Below are positions 23,766 to 35,467 of a stretch of DNA of 64,000 bases, piece by piece. The stretch comes from Ditylenchus dipsaci (Eukaryota; Nematoda; Chromadorea; Rhabditida; Anguinidae), in assembly GCA_004194705.1 (NCBI GenBank), contig SADC01000580.1, forward strand, positions 62,001 through 126,000, read 5' to 3'. The translations under genes and the position numbers were made by a program. Within the stretch, counting starts at the first letter, position 1; each line of letters opens with the position of its first letter. The notes under the pieces were generated by a model. It saw only the letters and a program-made list of their open reading frames with translations. It searched no databases and was not told where the DNA came from.

Positions 23766-23935
23766 GATGAAAAATCAGTACCCATTTAAGAATAGGACCA
23801 AAATTAGAATAGATTTTGGTTGTGGAATATTCCGAAAAGGCAGCCGCCTAAAAAAACGGCTGCTGGAGGAGATCCAAAGAATAATATAGATGGCCACTTT
23901 ACTAGACGAAATTTATAAAAGAAGGTGTGGAGGGG

Positions 23936-24188
23936 CGAAAATTGCGCGCCGGAAAATTGCGCGGCGGAAGATAGCGCGCCGGCAAATTGGGCGCCGGACA
24001 GTGCCTGCTGGAAAACTGCGCGCCTAAAAAAATTTACAGGGAATAAATTTTTTGGTGGGTGTCACAAATGACATTTGAACATAATTTTTTTTTGCGAAAA
24101 CCCATCAAAAAATCTATTTCCTGTAAATATTTTTTATGCGCGCAATTTTCCGGCGCGCAACTTTCCGGCGCGCAATTTTCGCCCCTCC
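23936..24188. repeat. Fold-back repeat of GCGCGCCGGAAAATT units
   Basis: The left half carries about five GCGCGCCGG units, starting GGAGGGGCGAAAATTGCGCG. The right half carries three in inverse orientation, ending GCGCGCAATTTTCGCCCCTC. The spacer is about 90 bp. Confidence 0.7.
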
Positions 24189-24348
24189 GAAGATGTGGCG
24201 ATTTTTATATGTTGGGTGTGATTGAATAAGTAGCCGCATTTAATTTTATTATTCTGTTTACACACGCATAAGAAAAAGCACAATAGCAAAAAATTATTTT
24301 ATCAATTTAAATTTTTAATCTCAACTTAGAGCACTTCTACTTCATTCA

Positions 24349-27300
24349 TTAATTTTTGGCAGCTCTTAAAATTTCAGAATAGAGCTTGCTAAATTGCCGG
24401 ACACTCTTGTAAAAGCCAATCATAATTTTATTTCTTAGAAGCACTACAGTCAGGTCATTCTTCAGATCAATGCAACAGAACTGTCCACCATAACCATTTG
24501 CATGATTGAAAATTCCTAAATTGTGCAGGTCAATGATCGCAGTGAAGCGTGAGTTATCGAAATTTTGGCGCTACGAAATTTTGGCGTCCAAATTAAATTT
24601 TTATAAAGTGTTTCAAAACACTTTATATCAACTCAAAATTACCTCAGAAGGTCAAAAAGACATTATCTTTAAGTTATGACCCCAAATCCGCGGCTGACTG
24701 TGGAATATCTCAAAGCTCAGTCCACTTATTGGATAACATTTTTTGCAATGGATATAAGACATATTTTATCTTCAGGATTACTATATATATAGATCGGCTA
24801 TCAAGCATCAAAACTGGCGCTAATTGCAACTTTGTGGATGCAAATGTGATTTTCAGTGCCGCTTTAAAGAGGGGTGGGGAGTGGTAAACCATTTACCGTA
24901 TTCTCTCTATTAATTCCACACTCTCTATTAAACCCACACCCCCAACTTCGAGGACCTGTATCTCAGCTCAGAGAAAAATTTTACAAAGCTGTTTATTGCA
25001 TTTTCTTAACTCCCATGAGTTCTACTGATTCCACTTTTTAGATTTTGGTTGAGCACCCGAAAATCTCGAGACCGACCCCAAATTTTTCCGATTTTTGGAT
25101 GATTGAAAAATAATCCCACATGTGGAAATAATAGAGAGAATACGGTAGTAAAAAGTGAAAGTAAAAAGTGGCTTCCATGACGCAGTGCGTAAGCGTTTGT
25201 ATTTTTTGGCCCAAATGGGTTGCAGGTTCGATCCCACGTGGTGACATGCTATTTATTTTGGCTTGTTTGGCCAGTTTTACACGTAATTAGAATTTTTGAC
25301 GCCAGATTCGGAATCAGCAACCTAAATTACCCTAGAACTGGTCAAGCAAGCCAAAATAAATAGCATGTCACCACGTAAGATCGAACCTGCAACACCATTT
25401 TGGGTCAAAAACGCAAACGCTTACGCAGTGCGCCATGGAAGCCAGTTTTTCAAACCTAAATTGCTTTCACGGTGAAGTATGAAGCTGGATAGGATTATCT
25501 AAGTATGAGAATAGATAAGACCACCTAAATATAGGGTTGAATAGGACCACCTAAGTGCATGATTGAATAGGACCGCAACGTATGTAGCCCGGACTCTAGG
25601 CTTTCGTTGGGGTTCCGACAAACATACCAACAAAAAATAAATTACAATTAAGACCATAGCACAGTACTAATCATCCTTATCTTTTTTATCCTTCCATTAT
25701 GCTCTCTTATTTCACTTTAAAATGCATACCGTATAACCTCTATTAATTAGGCACCCCCCTCGTTCAAAATCGTGTTTGTGGCATTGTGTTTTTCACCCAT
25801 TTTTTGGAAAGTTCTCTGAGGCAAGTTACCATTTATTTTGTAGCTAGTGAGATGAGATATAAAATGGTTGGTAACTTGCCTAAGAGAAGTGACCAAAAAG
25901 TGGGTCAAAAACACAATGCCACGAACACGTTTTTTGAATTAGGGGTGCCTAATTAATAGAGGTTATACGGTAGTTGCTCCCCAAACGCAGCCCGGGGAAA
26001 AGGCATAATTAATAACTATGCTTTTTCATAACTTCTGAAAGGCATAATAAATAATTATGCTTTTTTGCAATTAGAAAAAGCATAGTTAAAACTTTTAACT
26101 TAAAAGTATGCTTTTTTATAATTTAGAAAAGACATAATGAATAAGTATGCTTTTTCACAATTTGAAAAAAGCATAGTTAATAACTATGCTAACGCAATAC
26201 TTTCAAAAAAGCAGATTGAACTTCTCGGCTTTTTTTCGCGGCATATTTAATTTGAAAAATTTTGTCGGCTTTTATATTTGGCGCACTTTTTGCCTATATA
26301 TGCTATGCTCTATGCTTTTTCAAAATAGGCCAAAAACTGAAAACACTGCTTTCACCACCGAATTGTTTTTCAACCATCGTGCTTTTAAACATCTATTTAA
26401 CGCATAGTTTAGTATATACCGCCTTAGTTAAAACAGCCTTAGGCTAGATGTCTTGAATATATATAAAACTCTAACCTCTTTTTCTAAAGGGTTAGGCAGA
26501 TAAACTAAACCATGTCCTCTATCAACATCATAATTCATAAAAAATCAAAACTTTTTTCTGTCGGATGCTTAAAAACTTCTTGAACTTCTTCAGTAATCAG
26601 TTTGCTCTAAATTGAAACACTGAACTGTTGTGTTGAAAAAGTGAACAAACCTTAAAAAAATATTGAGCTGCTTGAGCTATACCTCGAGCAGTTCCTACTC
26701 CTGTAGAAGCACAGCTTTGAACAGATAAAACATCTGGGTCATTATAAATGCCCTGAAAATGGGCTTCAAACGCTGTTTATAAAGTTTTGAAAACAGACCG
26801 TAACTGCTAAAAATTTAACAGAGTTTGAATACAGATTCATTATTTCTTTGAATTTCGGATCCCAATTTTGAAATGGTAAATCGGAGCACCTGCATTGGAT
26901 TTCTGACAGCATAGAGTAACGTTTCCATTGAAGTTGGAACAGTAATATGAGAAGCCAGATAAAACTTTTTTTTGGTAGCCCAATATAAAACTGTTCTCCA
27001 TCTAAATAAAAAAATTTTCACCTCACATCTTCTAACACCGGATTTATGTTCAACACAACTGATTTACTCAAGAAACTCCTATTTTAATAGGAAAACTAAT
27101 AGCTATCAATAAAAATTTCAAATTCAACAATGATGAACAACAACACTCAAAACATTCAAATGTAATTTTTTTGAAATTTAAATGTTTTTGTATTGAAAGG
27201 AATTTGTAATTTGACTGCTAGTTTTTAAAGGGAGGGGGAACTTCTTATACGCATCGCCTAGGCCAAAGGTTCGACTTACACTGGCTGATAACCTTCTTTT

Positions 27301-30300
27301 TCACATCCTTTACTTTACAAGTTTGGTGTCGAAATGCTCCTGAGACTCTTGGCTTTTAATAAAATCACCACTCCTGGTTTTCACACCTACTGGAGCTTGT
27401 ATTCAGGCTAAAATAGGATAAATTCTCGTATATCGATCGTTTTCGGGGTTCTTCCTTCACTGGGTTGGTTGATATTTTCTGACTTTTTTATACAATTCAC
27501 ACGTTTCATGTACTAAAATGTAGCCAAGACTCCAGGCTTTTATTTGAGCTATCACACGAAATAAAAATTAATATTTAGTTTGAGCTAGAGTTTAAAAAAC
27601 ATTCAACGATGTCCAATTTTCTAATCGATATACAGCCTTATTTTTTTTGAATGTATGCGAATGACATACTATTAGAAAGCCCTTGTTTATGAGTATCAAA
27701 AAAGAAATTGCACTAAATAATTTCACAGATGACATCTTTTTGTATAACCTTAGAGCAAAGCTTGAATTTGAAGCAGAAAAGGACGAAAAACTTTTTCCTC
27801 TCGCTAAAAAAAGAAGTTGCTAAAAGAATTTTTCGTGACTATGTAGGCTCAGAATTTCACGTATAGTTTTTGTTTGGACAATTTACGACAAAAAACTTTC
27901 GCTATGTAGTGTAAATTGGTTTATTTTAAAAAAAAAGACTGCTGTAAATGTGTTAAGACCGCTGTAAAGTGACTGTCAAAAGCCACCTCATCTTCACTTT
28001 ACCTTAATTTTTTCCAAAAACTTAAAATTCAAAAACAAACATTGGATATTTGGCTGCACTTCTTCCAGATAAAATTGAGATATAGTTCGTTTTTTCATGT
28101 CCACTCTTCGGACCAGTTGATCTAATACAAAGCCAATAGTTGCAGCATGATATACAAATTTTTTGATGGCTGATTCCCAAGGTTTAGAGTCTTCTATGAT
28201 TTTAGATACTAAATCCAGATCTTTGGCTTCTTCTATTGTGAATTTTCCAGCACTAAAGGCAATAAGGCCTGCCTGCAACAATTTTTTGGGTATTGTGTAT
28301 TTATAAGCAATAAAATGGCCCTTTTTGTCAGCATTCGATAAAACCGCTACAAATCAAGGTTAAAGCGACACTCAAACCACAAAGGTCGGTTCTAGTATAA
28401 GACTGCAAACCTTGTGATTGACCAAATCCTCTACTGTCAAGATGTCTTTGCCGTGTTTTCCAAACTCAGGCCAATGTTTGATCACCAAATCTGTGTAGGC
28501 AAGACGACCTTGGGAAACTAGACTTGCAACCACAAGACTTCCAAACACTTTTGTGCTGGAATAACCACATGACATTGTGTCTTCTTTCCACAACCGATAA
28601 GAGCTTCTCAAAGTAAAAACTATGTATAACAATAAACTTGTTCAAATTATTATTACTTGTCAGCATAACCACCCCACAAATCCACCACCAGTTCATCCTT
28701 GTGGTAGACTGCCAAAGTCAGGCCTTCTTCATTTTCCAATAGTCTACTGAAAAAAAGTACTCATGGATACAAATTTTAGTTGCAGTAGGGAAAAAACGTT
28801 CCCTAAATATATATTTTTTAACACTCTAAAGCGGTTGATTTTGAAACCCCGTAAAAACTTTTAAAATCGTATCTGGGGAATTTTTTTTTTCAAAGTTTGG
28901 TTGTATAAGTTTTTGCATCGACTGCGCGAAAAAATTGCGATATAACGTCTATGTGCGAAAATCGGACAGTCGATGATACAGGCACGGCTTTTCAGAACGG
29001 CCGAAAATGTTCTTTTAACACTCCAACGTTGAGCGGCCACTTTGCGTGTATTTGAACAATTTTTCATGCTGATTCTGAATCTTAAAATAGATTTGAAAAT
29101 TCGACATTCACGATGGTAACGCTCCTTGTCAAGTTGGGAAGCTGAAAGTCACGTGTCTCATATTTGCTATGCATTTTTCTCTGTGATAATAAAGAGCCTT
29201 GCACATGATTTTTCCTTTCTTTGAAAGCTGAGATTCTGATCTATTTAACGACATAGTGCAATGTCATTTACCATGATAAAAAGTAATATTTTTGGTCCAA
29301 ATAAACATTTCGCGCTCGACCCATTTCACGCCCGCCCATTTCCCGCCTAGGTCCTTGGCGACCTGATCCTTGGAGTATAAGATTTTTTCGACCCTAGTAG
29401 CGAATACACCTCACCCCCCCCCCCCAACAAATTTTTTTTCAAAATCAGGTTTTAACCATTTCTAAGTAATTCTTATGCGCTGAAAACGATAAAAAGGTGT
29501 TTTCAGGCATTTTCTGACCTAAAAGTTGATTTTTGGAAAATTTTTTTTTTGACCAAATTCGACTTTTTGCCTTGGGGGACCAAGGTATTCTACCTCGTTT
29601 GTCACTGGAGCTAGGCAAAAGAGTCTCCATATGCATTTTACGATCAATAGTCCTGCTCGGAATTATGTCTAAGGTAAGTGAGTGCGCGCATCTCTAACTC
29701 TCAAGCCCTGCGCCCCCTTCGGGGGAGCAGGTGGCTTGGGGCTTGGAGTTGAGATGCGCACACCCACATACCTTAGACACAAATCAATCGAAAGTGACTC
29801 TGGATGCATGAAAAAGCATGCATACCAGAGTTTCTTTATGCGGTAGCCCCAGCTAACAAAACTATGTTCAAATCCCATCTTTTTAGGACTCTGGGTACCA
29901 TTTTCAGGTGGTTTACCTTGGTCCCCCAAGGCAAAAGTCGAATTTTGGTCAAAAATTTTTTTTCCAAAAATCAACTTTTTAGGTCAGAAAATGCCTGAAA
30001 CACCTTTTTTTTTTATCGTTTTCAGCGCATAAGAATTACTTAGAAATGGTTAAAACCTGATTTTGAAAAAAATTTGTTGGGGGGGGGTATTCGCTACTAG
30101 CGCCGATTTTTCTTTTGCCGGTTTTCGATAACCAAGGTAACGTTTTACTTGATCCAGGACTTTCTCAAGATCAGCTTCAGATGATTTCACAGTTTGCTCT
30201 CCTTCAATGAGAGCGGAAATTTTTTTGCTTGCCTTTCTCGAGATCTGTTGAATCTGCTTGTAATGACCAGATTTCTTCACCTGAGCAGAGCTTTAGATAG

Positions 30301-30897
30301 ACCTAGAAAATAGGTGCGCATTATTAGAAACGAACCAGTGGATCATGTCGTGGCGGAGAGATGCTAGCGTTATTGGTCGCTAAAACCCAGTTGATTTCTG
30401 TTCTTCCTTAAACAATATAATCCACTACTTACAGTACCAAAGAGTACATCATAAAAACGTTTATCCTTGCTGGTTGCTCTTCTTCTTCAGAAATTTTACG
30501 AAAATTATTTCTTTCATTTACCGTTGCTCCTCTGAAAAAGTACAGGGTGTTTTAAGAAATCCGCAGGATTTGAAATGTCTCTTACTTTTGTCTAGATCGA
30601 ATTCGAATTTCTATTTTCGCCAATCATTTTCTCTTGACTAACAATTTCGTGGCTAAAATTTTTTACAAAACTCAGATGGCTCGAAAAGACCCACTTAAGT
30701 AAAATCTTGCATCTCGAAAATCTACTAAAACATTTTTTCAAATAAAACTACCTAAAAGACTGCTTAATAGGTTCAAATTTCAAGCTGACATTTCCTTTGA
30801 CCATGCGCTGAAGATACTTTCTTTGGCACATTAAAATGAATTTCCAAATAAGAAGTGCAAAAAATATCGTTGCAGCAGCATACAATAAGAAAATCAT
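24349..30897 (-). CDS. LACT-type serine beta-lactamase-like protein, copy A
   Basis: Eight exons: 30752-30897, 28657-28746, 28411-28606, 28041-28272, 26805-27001, 26651-26752, 26476-26606, 24349-24515. The N-terminus MIFLLYAAATIFFALLIWKF is a signal anchor. Then follow GLTLAVYHKDELVVDLWGGYAD, the SxxK nucleophile motif in CGYSSTK, VEDLVNHK, the second-site Tyr in YHAATIGFVLDQLVRRVD, GEQFYIGLP, QSCASTGVGTARG and a C-terminal YGGQFCCIDLKND block. The fold is class C beta-lactamase/EstB-like (S12); animal members are mostly of unknown substrate. Exons 2-4 are intact. Exon 1 carries a locally shifted segment (ILMCQRKYLQRM in place of the ISNLPKKSSS-type sequence in copy B). Exons 5, 7 and 8 each lack one or two bases, mostly in homopolymers, so either the copy is decaying or the consensus has errors. 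Confidence 0.85.
24896..25145. mobile_element. CCGTAT-family MITE, private word TTCCACA
   Basis: The ends CCGTATTCTCTCTATTAATT and AATAATAGAGAGAATACGG are flanked by TA. It lies in reverse orientation to the copy at 49,215. The body contains GACCTGTATCTCAGCTCAG and ATTTTTGGATGATTGAAAAA, shared with the copies at 33,525 and 35,219. Confidence 0.8.
25169..25444. repeat. Inverted pair of tRNA-derived SINE-like sequences
   Basis: The left unit has ACGCAGTGCGTAAGCG (A-box-like) and CAGGTTCGATCCCACGTGG (B box). The right unit is its inverse (GATCGAACCTGCAAC, CGCTTACGCAGTGCGCCATG). The pair forms a hairpin of about 275 bp. Relatives: 19,551-19,790. Confidence 0.65.
25729..25970. mobile_element. CCGTAT-family MITE, subfamily II, private word AATTAGGCAC
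   Basis: The ends CCGTATAACCTCTATTAATT and AATTAATAGAGGTTATACGG are flanked by TA. GGCACCCCCCTCGTTCAAAA begins the body, and GAATTAGGGGTGCC ends it. Confidence 0.75.
26001..26190. repeat. Tandem mini-hairpins of GCATAATTAATAACTATGC type
   Basis: Four to five units alternate AAAGGCATAATNAATAA and TATGCTTTTT. Each unit can form a short hairpin. It lies in the last intron of LACT-A, about 300 bp from exon 7. Confidence 0.65.
29394..30100. mobile_element. Long-TIR fold-back element with GC-rich hairpin core (copy 2)
   Basis: The ends are CTAGTAGCGAATAC and GTATTCGCTACTAG. The arms of about 240 bp include CAAAATCAGGTTTTAACC and its complement. The core (29,650-29,870) repeats GGAATTATGTCTAAGGTAAG, GAGATGCGCACACCCACATA and CTCTGGATGCATGAAAAAGC. 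It interrupts an open reading frame that runs into it from 30,290. Confidence 0.75.
30101..30531 (-). CDS. Two unassigned exons inside LACT-A intron 1
   Basis: Exon 30433-30531 (acceptor ctttttcag, donor GTAAGTAG) encodes ERNNFRKISEEEEQPARINV and VFMMYSLVL. Exon 30101-30290 encodes KSGHYKQIQQISRKASKKIS and EADLEKVLDQVKRYLGYRK. They join in phase by canonical GT-AG splicing. The first exon is also phase-compatible with LACT-A exon 1, which would give a membrane-anchored chimera with a charged helical tail. The frame runs into a fold-back insertion at 30,100 and stays open beyond it. I do not recognise the family. It could be an alternative LACT-A isoform, a nested gene remnant or a retroelement fragment. 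Confidence 0.4.
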
Positions 30898-31439
30898 TAA
30901 ACTTTCTGAATTCAAGAAAGTTAGCAATGCAAAAGTTATTAGTGAAGATTTTTTTCTTCTTAAAATTCTTATCGATGAAAAGAAATGTTTTCTAAAAAGG
31001 AAATGGAATTTCCATGCACACTTTTATTGTAAAAACGGTTGTAGTTTATACTTTAAATAAACTAGTTTTGGAAAATTGAACTACAAAAAGACAAAAATGA
31101 AAGGTGCTAAATTGAAACGAAATTGACGATAAAATATCAGTACTTATGGGTAATCGAATCTATCTTTTACTTGTTTTCGACTTTGGCTTGCGGCACTGAA
31201 AGTAGAATTTTTTTATTACAAAACTGCCATTTTTCTTCTTCTTTCACCCACTTTTTTTATTCTGTTCGTTTTGCAAGGTAACAATGTCAGAAAGTTTGCA
31301 GTTCGAGACCAGTGCTTGCAAAACTCAGCCTCATGCTCACATAAATTATGTGTTTCGCTTAACTCATAGTTGAGAAAAAGGTCAAAAGGTTTTCAAATTT
31401 AAAAAGTGTTTTTTTTTCTTTTTAGAATTTAAAGAATTT

Positions 31440-32085
31440 AAAATATAACAGTCGAAGTTCACGTCTAAGAGCAGTTTGACTTTTTCTCATGAAAATATAT
31501 TTCTCAAAATTTTATTCTGACTGACCAAACTAAATCTTATGCTATCATGACCAAACTAAATCTTATGCTATCAAAAAGCCCTATTCATCAGCTTTTAAAC
31601 GGTATATAAATTTTCTGTGAGTGGGGTGGGGTAGGATGCCGAAAATGGCCTTTGAAGTTTGCTAGTCGTCCTAACTCTTTTCAGCTTTGACGAAAAACTT
31701 TTTTTCTACATAGCAAATTTGAAATTCTGACACCAGATTCGTAATCAGTGTACCTGATTTGCGTGTAAAACTGCTCTTAGACGTGAACTTCGACTGTCAT
31801 ATTTCAAATTCTTCTCAAGACCAAAAGTGTTTGAAATTTCAGTGCTTGTTAATTTGAATATTTATAGTTTTGAGAAGAATTTAAAATATGACAGTCGAAG
31901 TTCACGTCTAAGAGCAGTTTTACATGCAAATCAGGCCCGCTGATTACGAACCCAGTGTCAGAATTTCAAAATTGCTATGTAGAAAAAAAGTTTCACGTCT
32001 AAGATGGAAAGAGTTCGGACGACTAGAAAACTTCAAAGGCCATTTTCGGCATCTTACCCTACCTCACTCACAGAAATTTATATAC
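31440..32085. repeat. Fold-back repeat with three copies of ACGTCTAAGAGCAGTTTTAC-like unit
   Basis: TCGAAGTTCACGTCTAAGAG occurs near 31,452 and 31,894 in one orientation and near 31,770-31,795 inverted. An outer pair (GGATGCCGAAAATGGCCTTT near 31,635 and its complement near 32,040) encloses them. Confidence 0.6.
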
Positions 32086-32112
32086 TATTTGTAACATATG
32101 TATTGTTTAGTA

Positions 32113-32527
32113 CAGTCGAGTCCCGCTAACCGGCACCCCAAAAGTTCGTTCCCGCTTGGGTCCGACACTTTTTTAACCCAATTTTCGAAGTATTTTTCAA
32201 TTGTGTTTTTACAGTCTGATAGCAAATATCGTGAGGATTCCGATTTTGCGATCGTTTTTCAAAAACCTAATATTTTTGGCTCTAAAAGACCAAAACCCCG
32301 CTAACCCGGCACCATATTTTAAAAAGGGTGCCGGTTAGCGGGGTTTTGGTTTTTTAGAGCCAAAATATTAGGTTTTTGAAAAACGATCGGCAAAATCGGA
32401 ATCCTCACGATATTGCTATCAGACTGTAAAACACAATTGAAAAAATACTTCGAAAATTGGGTTAAAAAAGTGTCGGACCCAAGGCGGGAACGAACTTTTT
32501 GGGTGCCGGGTTAGCGGGACTCGACTG
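32113..32527. mobile_element. pogo-like MITE, private word GCTAACCGGCACC
   Basis: It starts CAGTCGAGTCCCGCTAACCG and ends GGTTAGCGGGACTCGACTG, with TA on both sides. The word GCTAACCGGCACC appears four times: near each end and as an inverted pair at the centre (about 32,295-32,345). The body (GTCCGACACTTTTTTAACCC) is shared with copies at 38,170 and 46,825. Confidence 0.8.
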
Positions 32528-33524
32528 TAAATCATATAAAAAACAAAATTTATATCAGTGGCTTAGGCGGTTCATTGGTAAAGAAGCGTACCCGTGCTTA
32601 AATAGGCGAGTCGAGGTCGTGGTCGAGGTCGATCTAGAAAAGATGCTTACATAGTCAGTCGAGCTCGAACATCCAAATTTTACTTTTTCATATATTTTTA
32701 GGGAATTTAATACCAGAGAACAAGGCAGGCCTATAAGCACATATTTAAATAGTGTGAAAATATTTTCAACACTTTTTAACACAACACCTATTTGACAAGC
32801 CAGATATTCAATCTTTTCGCTAAACTTTCGGAACTTTTTTTTAAAGTTCGTTCATAATACCCACGAGGGAGTTGTTGTCGACGGCTTATAAACTAAGTTC
32901 CCAATTTAGTGCAGTCCCTTTGCTGCAGACTTCTAAAATTTACGTACACAACCAAGCTCAGTCACAAACATTGCAAAATTGAGATTTTGGAGAAACTCAA
33001 AGAAAGTTGGAGAAATTACTTAAAAGTGTCGCGCAGTCTGCCCGGCGCAGGTGTATCAACTACCTATTTTATCTAAATCTAACCAGAAAAAACGGTAATA
33101 TAGAAAACTGCTCCAGAAAGTGCATCGAAATAAAAAAGAGGCTCAGGGAGTGCTTAGGAAGATACTTGAAAAATTTTAAAGAAGATTTTAACGTGAAACT
33201 TTTACCCCGCTAGAGAATCGCATAATCTTGACACTAAATTCGGTTTAGCATGGTCGATATGCTTGTAAAACTGCCTTCAAAATTCATAACTCGGTGTTAA
33301 ATTCCAATTTCCCTTAAGAAAACAATTATTAAATCGTAGATACCCCAAATAACCATCGCCTTCCGCCACCTCCCCCCCACAAAATAACCCGGGTTATTTG
33401 AGGGGGTTATTTGGGGTATGTTTTTTAGGGTATTTTTGTCTTGAAAGGAAGTCCTGCTATTTCTATATTTTGACCTGTTTCTTGTCCCCTATCCACCTGG
33501 AGGTAGGTATCAATCCAAAAAGTA

Positions 33525-33774
33525 CCGTATTTTCTCTATTAATTCCACACGTGGGATTATTTTTCAATCGTGCGAAAATCGGAAAAATTTGGGGTCGATC
33601 TCGAGATTTCCGGGTGAAAATCCAAAATCTGGGAACAGGAATCTGTAGAGCTTGTGGGAGTTAAGAAAATGCAATAAACAGCTATGTCAAATTTTTTCTC
33701 TGAGCTGAGATACAGGTCCTTAAAGTTGGGGGTGTGGTTTAATAGAGAGTGTGGAACTAATAGAGAGAATACGG
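33525..33774. mobile_element. CCGTAT-family MITE, private word TTCCACA
   Basis: The left end is CCGTATTTTCTCTATTAATT, then CCACACGTGGGATTATTTTT; the right end is TGTGGAACTAATAGAGAG plus AATACGG. TA flanks. It is inverted relative to the copy at 35,219-35,467. Confidence 0.8.
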
Positions 33775-34292
33775 TATCCATTTAGAGTAGCTGAAAGTAT
33801 TCTATTAGTATTCTAGAAAGTGTTCTATTGTAGGAAAAATAAAATAAAACCATGGTATCCCACCCAGAATCGGGAGCTGGACACGGTTTGATAACACCAA
33901 ACAGCGAATTTACTATCCGAAACCTCAATACCAACGTACTCCCTTTTGAAAACGGATTCAGTTAATATATATTGAATTAAATTTTTTTGAACCATTCTCG
34001 ACTAGAGATGCGCACTCGATTTGCGATATTTTTGAGTTCAGTCCATTTTTTAGCCAATTTTTCTAAGCCAGAGCTTTTTTTTATAACACATCTTCTTAAC
34101 AACTTTTAACGCTTAACAACATGGTATTATTGGATTTTCATATTTAAATATTTTATTTCTAGAAAACAGCCTCTCAAAAAATATCGCAAAAGAGATTTTC
34201 ATTTTTGGGCTTGCGATATTTTTGCGATATTTTTTCGAGAGTTTTTTTTCGTAATAATTTTGATGTAATTTCGACTAGATGTTATATACCAA

Positions 34293-34500
34293 ATGTAGCT
34301 CAATGAAAGTTAGCTGAGGAATGTGAAGTTCGTTTAACCATACGTTTTCATCATCATCGTCCAAATTGAGCCGGAACATGACGTAAATTATTTTTTCGAT
34401 TGTCATTTCTGTCATGTTTCGGCTCAATTTGGATGATGATGATGAAAACGCATGGTTAAACAAACTTCACGTTCCTCAGCTAACTTTCATTGATCTACAT
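34293..34500. repeat. 208-bp palindrome with ATG-repeat arms
   Basis: TGTAGCTCAATGAAAGTTAG at the left returns inverted at the right. The inner arms carry CATCATCATCGTCCAAATTG and its complement. The centre is near 34,396. Confidence 0.7.
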
Positions 34501-34665
34501 TTTGGTATTCTGGCTTAGAAAGTTGGCTAAAATGGACTGAACTCAAAAATATCGAAAAATATTTTGAGTTTCAAAAGTTCTTCACAAGACGAAAATATTA
34601 TACCCGAGTACCATTACACTACCTGAGTTCCCCAACCTGGGTATGACTACCTGGGTACAACAAAA

Positions 34666-34960
34666 CCAAGTGGTTGTCCACTTGGAGCTAAATTTTTTTT
34701 ACGTTTTTCATTTTCCAAAACCTGTTTTCTTGACTAATTCGGGCATGCTGAAGATGGTTTGATAATAGTAAAATAAGGTTTTGTATAGTATTTTCTGAAT
34801 ATTGTGAAATGATTGATTTCACCAAAATTCTATTTTACCAAAACTCAAGAAATACCCTACAAAACGGCATTTTACCATTATTAAACCATCTTCAGTGTGT
34901 CCAAATTAGTTGAGAAAACCGGTTTTGGAACCAAAAAAGTAAAAAAAATTTACTCTCAGT
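34666..34960. repeat. CCAAGTGG-family fold-back (copy 1)
   Basis: The left end CCAAGTGGTTGTCCACTTGG is itself a palindrome. GCATGCTGAAGATGGTTTGA on the left pairs with AAACCATCTTCAGTGTG on the right. The right terminus is degenerate compared with the copies at 39,028 and 47,877. Confidence 0.6.
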
Positions 34961-35218
34961 CTGCATGATAACTACAACGGGTAACCGGTTGTATGGAGAA
35001 CAAGTAGGTACATGGAGAACAAGTAGGTACCCAAGGAGGAGTACTTTTCTGGGTACCTGGGGATATTTATGGTCGAGAATGGTTCAAAGAAAATTTAATT
35101 CAATATATATTAACTGAATCCGTTTTCAAAAGGGAAGTACGTTGGTATTGAGGTTTTGGAGCCAGTCAGATCAATACCGCCAGTTAGATCGATACAATTG
35201 GATCGATTGATTGATATA

Positions 35219-35467
35219 CCGTATTCTCTCTATTAGTTCACACTCTCTATCAAACCCACACCCCCAACTTTAAGGACCTGTATCTCAGCTCAGAGAAAAA
35301 ATTTGACATAGCTGTTTATTGCATTTTCTTAACTCCACAAGCTCTACAGATTCCTGTTTCCAGATTTTAGATTTTCACCCGAAAATCTCGAGATCGACCC
35401 CAAATTTTTCCGATTTTCGCACGATTGAAAAATAATCCCACATGTGGAACTAATAGAGAAAATACGG
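35219..35467. mobile_element. CCGTAT-family MITE, private word TTCCACA
   Basis: The ends CCGTATTCTCTCTATTAGTT and ACTAATAGAGAAAATACGG are flanked by TA. Same subfamily as the copies at 24,896 and 33,525. Confidence 0.8.

Larger units (their letters stand above)
22184..24348. other. Intergenic region between aquaporin gene and LACT-A
   Basis: No gene is supported in about 2.2 kb. Contents are degenerate pogo-like words (ATATAACGGCACC near 22,545 and 22,655), a degenerate GCAAAAGTTGTATCCG repeat cluster (about 22,920-23,430), a fold-back copy at 23,575 and a GCGCGCCGG fold-back at 23,936. Confidence 0.5.
33918..35159. repeat. Outer inverted repeat enclosing further hairpins
   Basis: CCGAAACCTCAATACCAACG near 33,918 and the following ~90 bp return inverted near 35,070-35,159 (CGTTGGTATTGAGGTTTTGG). 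Inside lie a 208-bp palindrome (34,293-34,500) and a fold-back of the CCAAGTGG family (34,666-34,960). Confidence 0.65.

Noticed and set aside
30836..31060. Plus-strand 74-codon open frame
   Set aside because: Its first part is the exact antisense of LACT-A exon 1, which has the anchor and splice donor expected on the minus strand.
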